Shown here: positions 21,788 through 31,772 of the stretch, piece by piece
Numbering within the stretch: the stretch's first letter is position 1
How the letters are laid out: each line of letters opens with the position of its first letter
Notes under the pieces: model-generated
What the model saw: only the letters and a program-made list of their open reading frames with translations
What the model was told of the DNA's origin: nothing
Databases searched by the model: none
Translations under genes and position numbers: made by a program
Source of the DNA: Bartonella harrusi
GTDB taxonomy: Bacteria; Pseudomonadota; Alphaproteobacteria; Rhizobiales; Rhizobiaceae
Length of the DNA stretch: 64,000 nucleotides
NCBI RefSeq assembly: GCF_024297065.1
Contig: NZ_CP101114.1
Coordinates: forward strand, 620,001-684,000
Reading direction: 5' to 3'

Positions 21788-24451
21788 ATGAATAGTGTCA
21801 ATAATATTCGTTCAACTTTTCTCGATTATTTTCGTATTAATGGACATACAATTCTTCCTTCTAGCCCACTTGTTCCACGGAATGATCCAACACTTATGTT
21901 TACAAATGCAGGAATGGTGCCGTTTAAAAATGTTTTTACTGGGCTTGAACAGCGTTCTTATAAAAAAGCCGCAACGGCACAAAAATGTGTCCGAGCGGGT
22001 GGAAAACATAATGACCTCGATAATGTTGGCTATACGGCGCGCCATCATACTTTTTTTGAAATGTTAGGAAATTTTTCTTTTGGTGATTATTTTAAAGAAG
22101 AAGCCATTTTTTTTGCGTGGCATCTTTTAACAAAAGAATTTTGTCTGCCAAAAGAGAAATTATTGGTAACAGTTTATCACAGTGATGATGTTGCTGCTGA
22201 ATTGTGGCGTAAAATTTCAGGTCTTCCAGATGAAAAAATTATTCGTATTGCAACGGCTGATAATTTTTGGGCAATGGGGGATGTTGGTCCTTGCGGTCCT
22301 TGTTCAGAGATTTTTTATGATCATGGTGATAAAATCTGGGGTGGACCTCCTGGAAGTCTGGAAGAAAATGGTGATCGCTTTATTGAGATTTGGAATCTCG
22401 TCTTTATGCAGTATGAGCAGGCAAACAAGGAAGAACGTGTTGAATTGCCTCGTCTTTCTATTGATACGGGCATGGGATTAGAGCGCATTGCTGCTGTTTT
22501 ACAGGGTGTTCATGATAATTATGATATTGATCTTTTTCGTGCATTAATCAGTGCATCTCAAGAAATAACCGGGATTGAGGCAACGGGTGATTTTGTTGCA
22601 AGCCATCGTGTGATCGCTGATCATCTTCGCTCGTCAGCATTTTTGATTGCTGATGGTGTTCTTCCTTCTAATGAGGGGCGAGGGTATGTTTTACGTCGTA
22701 TTATGCGTCGTGCTATGCGTCATGCACATCTTCTTGGTGCTCAAAAACCATTGATTTATCGTCTTTTACCTGCTTTAATTCGTGAAATGGGACAAGCCTA
22801 TCCTCAATTGGTTCAGGCTGAATCTTTGATTTCAGAAACTTTAAAGTTAGAAGAAACGCGGTTTCGTAAAACTCTTGAACGAGGGCTCGGTTTGTTGAAT
22901 GAAGCAAGTAGCAATCTCGAAGAAGGGGACCATTTTAATGGTGAGGTTGCCTTCAAGCTTTATGACACCTATGGTTTTCCGCTTGATTTAACGCAAGATG
23001 TTTTGCGACGTCGTGGAATATCTGTTGATGTTAAGACTTTTGATAAAGCGATGGAACGTCAGAAAGCAGAGGCACGTGCCCATTGGTCTGGTTCTGGAGA
23101 GGCTGTAACAGAAAAGATCTGGTTTTCTGTTTATGATAAAGTAGGCGCTACGGAATTTTTAGGTTATGAGACAGAAAAAGCTGAAGGGATTCTTACTGCT
23201 CTTATTTGTGAGGGGAAAATTGTTGATCATGTTTTTTTAGGGCAGAAAGCCATTCTTGTCGCCAATCAAACACCTTTTTATGGTGAATCTGGTGGGCAGA
23301 TTGGTGACAGTGGTGTTATTTCTGGTGACAACTTTGTTTTTGAGGTGCATGATACTCAGAAAAAAGGTGGTGGTATTTTTATTCATATTGGAGAGGTGAA
23401 ATCTGGTCAAGCAAAGACGTCTGATTGTGTAGAATTAGCCGTTGATGTTGTTCGTCGTAAGAAAATTCGTGCAAATCATTCCGCGACCCATTTATTACAC
23501 GAGGCTTTGCGTCAAACATTGGGATCACATGTTACACAAAGGGGGTCTCTTGTCTTACCCGATCGATTGCGTTTTGATTTTTCCCATCCAAAATCTGTTT
23601 CTTCAGAGGAATTGAAGAAAATAGAAGATTTAGCAAATGATATTGTTTTACAAAATAGTGAGGTAACAACACGCCTTATGCTCGTTGATGATGCCATTTC
23701 TGAAGGAGCAATGGCGTTGTTTGGTGAAAAATATGGTGATGAAGTACGTGTTGTTTCTATGGGTACCAAGCTTGAACAGGAAGGATTAAAAAAATACTGG
23801 TCAATTGAGCTTTGTGGGGGTACACATGTGAAAAGAACAGGGGATATTGGTTTAATTCATATTGTTTCTGAAAGTTCTGTGGCAGCTGGAGTTCGTCGTA
23901 TCGAAGCTTTAACAGGCATAGCTGCTCGCCTTTATCTTAATCGCCAAGATGAGCGTATGCATGGGATTGCTCGTCTTTTAAAAACTTCTCCTCCTGATGT
24001 AGAAGAACGGATGCAGATTTTGCTTGATGATCATCGTAAACTTGAAAAAGAGTTGAATGATGTACGCAAGAAGATGCTGCTGAGCGGTGAGATGATAGAA
24101 AATGATCCAGAAGATGTTATCATCATCAAAGGTGTTTCTTTTATGGGACAGGTTGTAAAAAATATTTTACCGCGGGATCTTAAAGCGTTAGTGGATTCTG
24201 GAAAGAAGAAAATTGGATCTGGAGTTGTTGCTTTTATTGGCGTTTCAGAGGATGGTAAGGGAAGTGCTGCTGTTGGTGTTACTGATGATTTGACTGATAC
24301 ACTGAATGCTGTTGATTTGGTGCGCATTGTTTCAGGTGTTCTTGGTGGTAAAGGTGGGGGCGGTCGTCCTGATATGGCGCAGGCTGGTGGTCCTGAAGGG
24401 GATAAGGTTGGTGATGCACTTGCGGCATTGAAAGCTGCTCTTGAGAGATAA
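21788..24451 (+). CDS. alaS: Alanyl-tRNA synthetase
   Basis: Class II synthetase charging tRNA-Ala, with an editing domain. It has 887 residues. The catalytic core begins near [16 protein letters not shown] with motif 2 region [15 protein letters not shown]. The editing domain has [13 protein letters not shown] and the zinc-binding [13 protein letters not shown]. The C-terminal DHHA1-type domain ends with [16 protein letters not shown]. The recA-alaS order is common in proteobacteria. The ATG follows ACAGGTATTAAT. Confidence 0.97.
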   Translation: MNSVNNIRSTFLDYFRINGHTILPSSPLVPRNDPTLMFTNAGMVPFKNVFTGLEQRSYKKAATAQKCVRAGGKHNDLDNVGYTARHHTFFEMLGNFSFGDYFKEEAIFFAWHLLTKEFCLPKEKLLVTVYHSDDVAAELWRKISGLPDEKIIRIATADNFWAMGDVGPCGPCSEIFYDHGDKIWGGPPGSLEENGDRFIEIWNLVFMQYEQANKEERVELPRLSIDTGMGLERIAAVLQGVHDNYDIDLFRALISASQEITGIEATGDFVASHRVIADHLRSSAFLIADGVLPSNEGRGYVLRRIMRRAMRHAHLLGAQKPLIYRLLPALIREMGQAYPQLVQAESLISETLKLEETRFRKTLERGLGLLNEASSNLEEGDHFNGEVAFKLYDTYGFPLDLTQDVLRRRGISVDVKTFDKAMERQKAEARAHWSGSGEAVTEKIWFSVYDKVGATEFLGYETEKAEGILTALICEGKIVDHVFLGQKAILVANQTPFYGESGGQIGDSGVISGDNFVFEVHDTQKKGGGIFIHIGEVKSGQAKTSDCVELAVDVVRRKKIRANHSATHLLHEALRQTLGSHVTQRGSLVLPDRLRFDFSHPKSVSSEELKKIEDLANDIVLQNSEVTTRLMLVDDAISEGAMALFGEKYGDEVRVVSMGTKLEQEGLKKYWSIELCGGTHVKRTGDIGLIHIVSESSVAAGVRRIEALTGIAARLYLNRQDERMHGIARLLKTSPPDVEERMQILLDDHRKLEKELNDVRKKMLLSGEMIENDPEDVIIIKGVSFMGQVVKNILPRDLKALVDSGKKKIGSGVVAFIGVSEDGKGSAAVGVTDDLTDTLNAVDLVRIVSGVLGGKGGGGRPDMAQAGGPEGDKVGDALAALKAALER

Positions 24452-24550
24452 TTCTGATTGATTATCGGTATTGCTGAGCTTCGAGATCTTTTTAAAAAAG
24501 GAATTTTTTCGTTTTGGTCTATTTTTTTCTTAAAGGTGAAAGGGCTTCCT

Positions 24551-26335
24551 CTATGAAGCTATTGCTTTATGTAAGGAGAGCACATTTTTATCATCTTCTA
24601 TGATTGATTGATTAAATGCTAAGCCTCCGGTTTTTAAGAGTTTATAAAAACGACCCCTTTTATCGATCAATTCTTGAAAGCTTCCTTTTTCAATTAAGTG
24701 ACCATGTTCTAAAAATAGCACAACATCAGCATCGCGTATTGTTGAAAGGCGATGTGCTATAATAAAAGTGGTTCGGTTACGGCTTATGCAATCAAGAGCT
24801 TCTTTTACATGTGCTTCTGTTTCAATATCAAGAGCACTTGTTGCTTCATCTAAAATAAGAATGGGGGCATTTTTTAAAACAGCACGTGCAATTGCTAATC
24901 GTTGTTTTTCTCCACCCGATAATTGAGAACCTTGCTCACCAACCATTGTATCGTAACGATCATTTTTTTTCAAAATAAAATCGTGAGCGGCTGCTATTTT
25001 TGCGGCTTCATAAAGTTCTTCATCTGTTGCTGTTGTTCTTCCTATTGAGATATTGTCATAAATACTGCGGTTGAAAAGGCCTGCGTCTTGAAACACTGTT
25101 GCTAAAGATTTGCGTAAAGATTCACGGTTAACAGAGCGTATATTGATGCCGTCAATGGAGATATGTCCAAATGTGGGGTCGTATACACGTTGTAATAAAT
25201 TGATTAATGTCGTTTTTCCAGCGCCCGTTGGTCCTACAATTGCAATAGTTTGACCTGTTTTAACTTCAAAGGAAATGTTAAAAACACCTTGAGAAGAATT
25301 AGGAAATTTGTAAGTAACATGGTGGAATTGTATTTCACCTTTAACCTTTTGAAGGGAAGGTAAATTTTCAGGTTCGTTGATATGAAAGGTTGAGTCCTCC
25401 ATGGCAAAAAATTCTTGTAGTTTTGCTTGTGAGGATACAATCAAATGAATAAAACCGCTTATTTGATCCAGGCGACTAATCATGAGTTGTGCAAATCCAA
25501 CAAAGGCAACAATTTCTCCTACACGTAATTGCTCCTTTGCTACAAAAAAAGCGCCAAGAAGAAGAATACAAACTATTGAAATTGTTGAAGTCATTCGATT
25601 TAAACCACTGGCAACAGCCCACCAATTGAGAACAGGGTTTTGTGCTTTCAAAAGATCGTTTGTATGCTGATGTAATGCTAAGGTTTCTTCTTTGATTTGA
25701 TGATAGCTTTGTACAATGGAAACGTTGGAGATTGAATCACTGATATGTTTAAAAACATTATGATGATAGCATTCTACAGCAGTTTGTCCGTTTTTTGTTT
25801 TGTGCATGACCAAACGTGCAATTAATATATAGATGATGGCAAGCACAACGAGAACTGTTGAGAGGCGCCAATTCATATTAAAAGCTATGGGAATGAGAAC
25901 AAATAATGCGACAAGAGTTGAAAGATGTTGACGCATAAAATCAAGCCATATGGTTGACATGGAGTCTACAGCGCGCAAAAGTATGTGAAGGGTATTAGAC
26001 GTTCCACGCTGTTGATGCCAAATTAAAGGCATAGAGATGATACGCTCAAAAGATTCATTTAGAACAGCTAAGCGGCGCCTATGTGCTAAGCGATCAGCGC
26101 TGCGTGCAATAAGAACATAAGCAATAATATGAGAAATACCAAAACATATCCAAATTGTAAGAGTAGGGATAATAGCTGTTTTTTCTGCAATAGAATCAAT
26201 GACGCGTCCAAATAAAATGGGTTCTGCAATAGTAATAATAGCCAACATAACATTAGTCGTACAGATTAAAACAGAAGTCTTTTTTTCTCTGTTTAGATAG
26301 TTAAGAACACGTGCATATGTTTTGAATAAGGACAC
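24551..26335 (-). CDS. ndvA: ABC exporter, permease fused to ATPase (cyclic beta-1,2-glucan type, NdvA/ChvA-like)
   Basis: Inner-membrane half-transporter, 594 residues, GTG start. The N-terminal half has about six membrane segments (for example SVLICTTNVMLAIITIAEPILFG, shortened here, and ALFVLIPIAFNMNW). The C-terminal nucleotide-binding domain has Walker A GPTGAGKTT near residue 368, signature LSGGEKQRLAIARA, Walker B ILILDEATSALD and the switch histidine in IIAHRLSTI. N-terminal and domain sequence resemble the Rhizobiales NdvA/ChvA family that exports cyclic beta-1,2-glucan; no glucan synthase (NdvB) gene is in the window, so the substrate is inferred. It is convergent with alaS. Confidence 0.85.
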   Translation of the reverse strand: MSLFKTYARVLNYLNREKKTSVLICTTNVMLAIITIAEPILFGRVIDSIAEKTAIIPTLTIWICFGISHIIAYVLIARSADRLAHRRRLAVLNESFERIISMPLIWHQQRGTSNTLHILLRAVDSMSTIWLDFMRQHLSTLVALFVLIPIAFNMNWRLSTVLVVLAIIYILIARLVMHKTKNGQTAVECYHHNVFKHISDSISNVSIVQSYHQIKEETLALHQHTNDLLKAQNPVLNWWAVASGLNRMTSTISIVCILLLGAFFVAKEQLRVGEIVAFVGFAQLMISRLDQISGFIHLIVSSQAKLQEFFAMEDSTFHINEPENLPSLQKVKGEIQFHHVTYKFPNSSQGVFNISFEVKTGQTIAIVGPTGAGKTTLINLLQRVYDPTFGHISIDGINIRSVNRESLRKSLATVFQDAGLFNRSIYDNISIGRTTATDEELYEAAKIAAAHDFILKKNDRYDTMVGEQGSQLSGGEKQRLAIARAVLKNAPILILDEATSALDIETEAHVKEALDCISRNRTTFIIAHRLSTIRDADVVLFLEHGHLIEKGSFQELIDKRGRFYKLLKTGGLAFNQSIIEDDKNVLSLHKAIAS

Positions 26336-26550
26336 AGGTGATTATCTCCACTCGCTATGCAAGTTTATCTTATTGATTCTTGTAATTGCTAAATTTTGAG
26401 CTAATAAAATTTGAACAGTAAGAAAATGCAATTTTAAATACGGATTGTAATATGATGTGATAAAGCCAATTGTATGGGAGAGAGATTTTTGTATTTTTAA
26501 ACAGATGAGCAAGAATTGATCAATAAAATTATATCAGCGAGGAAGTCTTT

Positions 26551-27540
26551 ATGGCAGGCATCGAAATAAAAAAGGTTGAGATAGATGAAAACGGAATGCG
26601 CGTAGACCGTTGGTTTAAAGTACATTATCCAGGCCTTGGATTTGGTTATTTACAAAAATTGCTGCGTTCTGGTCAAATACGGGTTGATGGTGGGCGTGTA
26701 AAAGCCGATACGCGTCTTGTTATGAGACAGTCTGTTCGTGTACCCCCTCTCCTTATTGATAAAAAGGAGAATTTTCTTGTAACGAATAAAACACTTCGTG
26801 AACAGAATGATGAAATTATTTTGAAAAAAATGTTGCTCTATGAGGATCCAAAAGTTTTTGTTTTGAACAAGCCGGCTGGATTAGCTGTACAAGGTGGTTC
26901 TGGCTTGATGCGCCATGTTGACAGTATGCTTGAGGTATGGCGCAATAAAAAAGGTGAAAAACCGCGATTGGTTCATCGGCTTGATCGTGAAACATCTGGT
27001 GTGCTTGTTGTTGCTCGATCAAGAGGGGCGGCACAGGCTTTAACAGCTGCTTTTAGAACACGAGAAACAAAAAAGACTTACTGGGCATTGGTTCGGGGAG
27101 TGCCTAAAAAAAAGCAGGATAAAATTTCAACATGGATGGTTAAAGATATCACGACACAAGGTGATAAAATGCGTGTTTGTGAACATGGGGAGCCTGATGC
27201 CGACCATGCAGTTTCCTACTATCGCGTTTTAGATGCTAGGGGGCGGGCTCTTTCGTGGCTTGAAATGGAACCCTATACGGGAAGAACACATCAGTTACGT
27301 GTGCACGCTGCTCATATAGATCACCCTATCATTGGTGATTCAAAATATTTTTTTTCTGATAGTAATTGGACGTTACCAGGAGGGATGCAAAACCGCCTTC
27401 ACCTTCATGCGCGTCGTATTCGTATTCCTCATCCTTCAGGAGGGCTATTGGATGTTGTCGCACCTTTACCTCCTCATATGGTGCAAAGCTTTAATCTTTT
27501 GGCTTTTAATGAAAGTGATGGAGATACACAAACAGAATAA
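26551..27540 (+). CDS. rluC: RluC/RluD-family 23S rRNA pseudouridine synthase
   Basis: Isomerises specific uridines of rRNA. It has 329 residues. The N-terminal S4-like RNA-binding domain (VDRWFKVHYPGLGFGYLQKL, LRSGQIRVDGGRVKADTRL) is followed by the catalytic domain with the aspartate motif HRLDRETSGVLVVA around residues 143-156 and the later PYTGRTHQLRVH motif. Assignment to RluC rather than RluD rests on general resemblance and neighbourhood with atp12 and rarA, common in alphaproteobacteria. Confidence 0.85.
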   Translation: MAGIEIKKVEIDENGMRVDRWFKVHYPGLGFGYLQKLLRSGQIRVDGGRVKADTRLVMRQSVRVPPLLIDKKENFLVTNKTLREQNDEIILKKMLLYEDPKVFVLNKPAGLAVQGGSGLMRHVDSMLEVWRNKKGEKPRLVHRLDRETSGVLVVARSRGAAQALTAAFRTRETKKTYWALVRGVPKKKQDKISTWMVKDITTQGDKMRVCEHGEPDADHAVSYYRVLDARGRALSWLEMEPYTGRTHQLRVHAAHIDHPIIGDSKYFFSDSNWTLPGGMQNRLHLHARRIRIPHPSGGLLDVVAPLPPHMVQSFNLLAFNESDGDTQTE

Positions 27541-28174
27541 GAGAAAAATTTTTACGGTTTGTTCTTTTTAATTTATCAAAAATTCAGGTGATTTCGTAAA
27601 ATATAGTTGTAATGCAATTTTTGGTAAGTTTCGCGCCGTTAAAGAATTATTCTATTATGCCGTAAAACATTTTTGTTTAGGGTGATGATATCAGGCAGGG
27701 GAATTTTTATGCAAGGGGGATTGATAACATTAGACGAATGCGTGGGATACCTTTACCTTTGTTCAAGCAAGGTGGGTGGTGAGAAAATTGCACTTTTCTA
27801 GGGTCTTTTTGATAATGAGTGTTTTCTTCTCTAACAATTCTGCTAAAAATGTTTTTAGAGCTGTTAATAGGTGTATATATCACTATGTGTAGATGGGTTA
27901 TAGCGAGGCAATGAACATATTCACCATCATGTTCAACATATTCAAGTTTTCAATCAAGACAAATACTTTTAAAAAGGGCTCTAACTATTTGTTGCTGAAT
28001 ATAAAAAAGCATTCGCTATTGCTTTGTTTGTAAAATAGATATGAAATATAAATTAGAGTGATGCTGGTAATATTTTTTCTTCTTTAGGGCTGGGCATGTT
28101 AAATGAAAGCATTCTTGTGATACATAAAAATGAGAAAAACAGTAAATCTATTAAAAGGATCAGAGGTAAACAAT
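27541..28174. other. Non-coding gap where a HAD-family phosphatase gene sits in relatives
   Basis: About 630 bp with no convincing gene. Several stops occur in all frames. Many Rhizobiales have a HAD-superfamily hydrolase between the pseudouridine synthase and atp12 genes; this gap is of about the right size for an eroded copy, but I could not recognise HAD motifs in it. A short near-duplicate (AACATATTCA twice around 27914-27945) is the only internal pattern seen. Confidence 0.4.
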
Positions 28175-28957
28175 ATGCGTGAAATTTTGAACCATTTTGA
28201 TATGCCATTGAATAAAAATCATTCTGTTCAGAAGAGTCAAAAACTTTCATGCTCGCCACTCCCAAAACGATTTTATAGGCAAGTGAACACTTCGTGTGAA
28301 GAAGGAGGCTTTGCTATCTTGTTGGATGGATGCCTCGTTAAAACACCAGCGAAGTGCTCTTTTCTCGTACCAACAGAAGCTTTTGCTCTGTTAGTAGCAG
28401 AGGAATTTGAAAACCAAAAGCAAATTATTGATCCAGCAAAAATGCCAATGACGCGCCTTGTTAACACTGTTATTGATGGCATAGCGGGTGATATGCAAGT
28501 TGTTTTTGAAGATTTATTACGTTTTGTTGCCTGCGATATGATCTTTTATCGTGCACAAACACCAAAAGAGCTAGCACAGCGGCAATATGAACAGTGGGAT
28601 CCTTTATTGGATTGGGCAGAAGAAAAACTTGGTGCTCGGTTTCATTTGACAGAAGGGATTATGCATGTTGAACAATCACGAGAGGCTATTCAAGCGGTTA
28701 GTAATTACCTTCGTAAATTTGATTCTCCTTATATGCTTGCAGCACTTCATATGCTGACAACCTTGACAGGATCAGCTCTTATTGCTTTTGCGGTTATGGA
28801 GAGAAAAGTTGATGCAGATCATGCTTGGAATATCGCTCATTTAGATGAAGATTGGATGATAGAACAATGGGGCGTTGATGAAGAAGCAATGGCGCGCCGC
28901 ACTAGCAAGAAAGCTGAATTTGATGCTGCTTTCAAAGTCATAACAACTTGTTTATAA
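28175..28957 (+). CDS. ATP12 family F1-ATPase assembly chaperone
   Basis: Chaperone that binds the F1 alpha subunit before assembly of ATP synthase; found in mitochondria and alphaproteobacteria. It has 260 residues from the ATG at 28175 (MREILNHFDMPL), which follows CAGAGGTAAACAAT; an earlier in-frame ATG at 28130 is less likely. Family landmarks are KRFYRQV, LLDGCLVKTPAK, FENQKQIIDPAKMPMTRLVN, the central YRAQTPKELAQRQ, and the C-terminal WNIAHLDEDWMIEQWGVDEE. It is convergent with the secreted hypothetical gene downstream. Confidence 0.9.
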   Translation: MREILNHFDMPLNKNHSVQKSQKLSCSPLPKRFYRQVNTSCEEGGFAILLDGCLVKTPAKCSFLVPTEAFALLVAEEFENQKQIIDPAKMPMTRLVNTVIDGIAGDMQVVFEDLLRFVACDMIFYRAQTPKELAQRQYEQWDPLLDWAEEKLGARFHLTEGIMHVEQSREAIQAVSNYLRKFDSPYMLAALHMLTTLTGSALIAFAVMERKVDADHAWNIAHLDEDWMIEQWGVDEEAMARRTSKKAEFDAAFKVITTCL

Positions 28958-28992
28958 GAAAAAATCTCTTTTATTTATGCACGTTATTTTTT

Positions 28993-29541
28993 TTACTCAG
29001 TGTATTTTGTGATTTTTTGCGGATTAACTTTTATTTTTTCCAATCCAGGAAGTGATTCACTGGTGATATTTAAGATTGCTTCATCATTTCCACGAATAAA
29101 ATACCAATGGTTGTTGTCAAGAAGTGCAATAACCTCCGTTTGAATAGAGCATTTTTTTCCAGAATTTGTTGTGGTAATAAACTCTACAGGTATAACAAAA
29201 TACGGAATACCATTATCAAGTTTGCCTTCACGCTTTCGTTTTTGGTCAATGTGAATACTCTCAATTTTATAATTTTTCGCTAATCGCTCTATTTGGCTTT
29301 TCATGATCTGTTGGAATTGTGATTTGCTGAAATTTTTCTTAGCCGTTAAATTATTGATGATTTGGGGAGGAATAGCGCTTAAGATGGCATTCGCATCAGC
29401 ATTTTGAATTGCTTTGCTGTAAGCAGATGCTGCTTTTTCAAGGTCTATAAGTCTTTGATTGGTAATTGTAGAGGCTTGAGTTGTTGATATCATAAAGGCA
29501 ATGCATAAAAAAATGGGAAATAGGGAACAGATTCGTAGCAT
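28993..29541 (-). CDS. Secreted hypothetical protein
   Basis: A protein of 182 residues not recognised as a named family. The N-terminus is a clear signal peptide (hydrophobic SLFPIFLCIAFMIST, likely cleavage after TQA). The mature part has a helical start (LEKAASAYSKAIQNADANAI) and then beta-rich sequence ending in hydrophilic TKYTE. The pattern of a helix plus beta sheet with NHWYFIRGND resembles NTF2-like or DUF-type periplasmic proteins, but this is a guess. It lies between atp12 and glnA, separated from glnA by a terminator. Confidence 0.65.
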   Translation of the reverse strand: MLRICSLFPIFLCIAFMISTTQASTITNQRLIDLEKAASAYSKAIQNADANAILSAIPPQIINNLTAKKNFSKSQFQQIMKSQIERLAKNYKIESIHIDQKRKREGKLDNGIPYFVIPVEFITTTNSGKKCSIQTEVIALLDNNHWYFIRGNDEAILNITSESLPGLEKIKVNPQKITKYTE

Positions 29542-29643
29542 TAGAAACCTTATTAATTGATTTGGATAAATTCAGTTGTACTTATACAACAAAAGCACAT
29601 AAGCAAAAAGCTCGTTATGCTTTTCGATGAGGAGAATATCCAC

Positions 29644-29670
29644 AAAAATGGAGGATGAAACCTCCATTTT
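29644..29670 (-). terminator. Intrinsic terminator after glnA
   Basis: On the minus strand, a perfect 10-bp stem (AAAATGGAGG with CCTCCATTTT, six-base loop) runs into five T. It lies about 27 bp beyond the glnA stop. A second smaller dyad (AAAGAATAA with TTATTCTTT) overlaps the glnA stop itself at 29677-29698. Confidence 0.85.
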
Positions 29671-29696
29671 AAATCAAAAGAATAACCGATTATTCT

Positions 29697-31111
29697 TTAA
29701 ACAGAATAATACATATCAAATTCGACAGGATGAGGCGTTGTTTCATAACGTAAAACTTCTTGCATTTTTATTTGAATGAAAGAATTAATTTGATCATCGT
29801 CAAAGACATCACCCGCTTTCAAAAAGCTACGGTCTTTATCAAGTGCTTCAAGTGCGTCACGCAAACTCCCTGAGACTGTAGGAATTTCTTTAAGCTCTTT
29901 TAAGGGAAGATCGTAAAGATCCTTATCCATAGCCTGTCCAGGGTGAATTTTATTTTTGATTCCATCAAGACCAGCCATTAAGAGTGCTGCAAATGCTAAA
30001 TAGGGATTTGCTGTTGGATCTGGAAAACGCACTTCTACGCGTTTTGAATTTGGCGAAGAACTCATTGGAATCCGACAAGATGCGGAACGATTGCGTGCGG
30101 AATAAGCAAGAAGAACAGGCGCTTCATAACCAGGCACTAAACGCTTATAGGAGTTTGTCGATGGATTGGTAAAAGCGTTAATTGCTTTGGCGTGCTTAAT
30201 GACGCCACCTATAAAAAATAAGCAGGTCTCTGATAGTCCAGCATATTCATTGCCTGCGAAAATTGGTTTGCCATCTTTCCAAATAGACATGTGAACATGC
30301 ATGCCTGAACCATTATCACCAAAGATCGGTTTTGGCATGAAAGTTGCTGTTTTTCCATAGCTATTTGCTATTTGATGGACAACATATTTAAAAATTTGCA
30401 TCTTGTCAGCTTCACGAACGAGCGTGTCAAAGCGAATACCCAATTCATGTTGCCCTGCTGCTACTTCGTGATGATGCTTTTCTACGCGAACGCCCATATC
30501 TTTGAGTGCTGTGAGCATTTCAGAGCGCATATCTTGGCAAGAATCGAGCGGGGGAACAGGAAGATAACCGCCTTTCATTCGTGGGCGATGACCAAGATTG
30601 CCCATTTCATATTCTGTATCATCATTGGATGGAAGTTCACTGGAATCAAGTTTAAATCCCGTATTATAAGGATCTGTCTTATAACGTACGTCATCAAAGA
30701 TAAAAAATTCCGCTTCTGGACCGATATTGATTGTATCACCAATTCCTAAAGATTTCATATAGACTTCAGCTCTCTTGGCGATAGAACGAGGATCTCTGCG
30801 ATAAAATTCTCCAGAAACAGGATCGAGCACATCACAAAAGAGGACTAAAGTGGATTGTGCAAAAAAGGATCAATATGCGCTGTGTCTGGATCTGGCATTA
30901 AGACCATGTCAGATTCATTAATTGTTTTCCATCCGGAAATGGAAGAACCGTCAAACATAACACCATCACTCAATGTATCTTCATTGATTTCTGCGATATC
31001 CATTGTGATATGATGCAACTTTCCTCGAGGATCGGTAAAACGTAAATCAACAAAACGGATTTCGTTATCTGCAATCTGTTTGATAATGTCTGATGCGGTT
31101 GTCATATTCAA
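29697..31111 (-). pseudogene. glnA: Glutamine synthetase type I, interrupted by a one-base frameshift
   Basis: Main ammonia-assimilating enzyme. The first part (31111 to 30845) reads MNMTTASDIIKQIADNEI and ends [12 protein letters not shown]; the second part (from about 30860 down to 29697) has the rest of the enzyme ([17 protein letters not shown] [30 protein letters not shown], the adenylylation region near the C-terminus [12 protein letters not shown]). Adding one T to the six-T run (six A on the plus strand, 30861-30866) restores [21 protein letters not shown] and an uninterrupted protein of about 469 residues. Everything else looks intact, including the active-site motifs, so this is a very recent mutation, a sequencing error, or a slippage site. 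It lies downstream of glnB. Confidence 0.85.
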
Positions 31112-31162
31112 TTTCCTTATGTGGGATTGAGGGGATAAAAAAGGTGCTTTTGTTATTATTTA

Positions 31163-31603
<441 letters not shown>

Positions 31604-31772
31604 TTATTTTATTTTATGGTTTTTGGGAAAAGTTTTTTATAGTCTTGAATGAAATGATATTGTTTTTTGCAAAAGGTCTATAAAGCATAAAATGATAGCA
31701 ATGATTAAGAGATATTTTGTTCTTTGTTATTGTGCTGCACATTCTCTAAAAAGGGCTGTTGTAGAAGAGACT

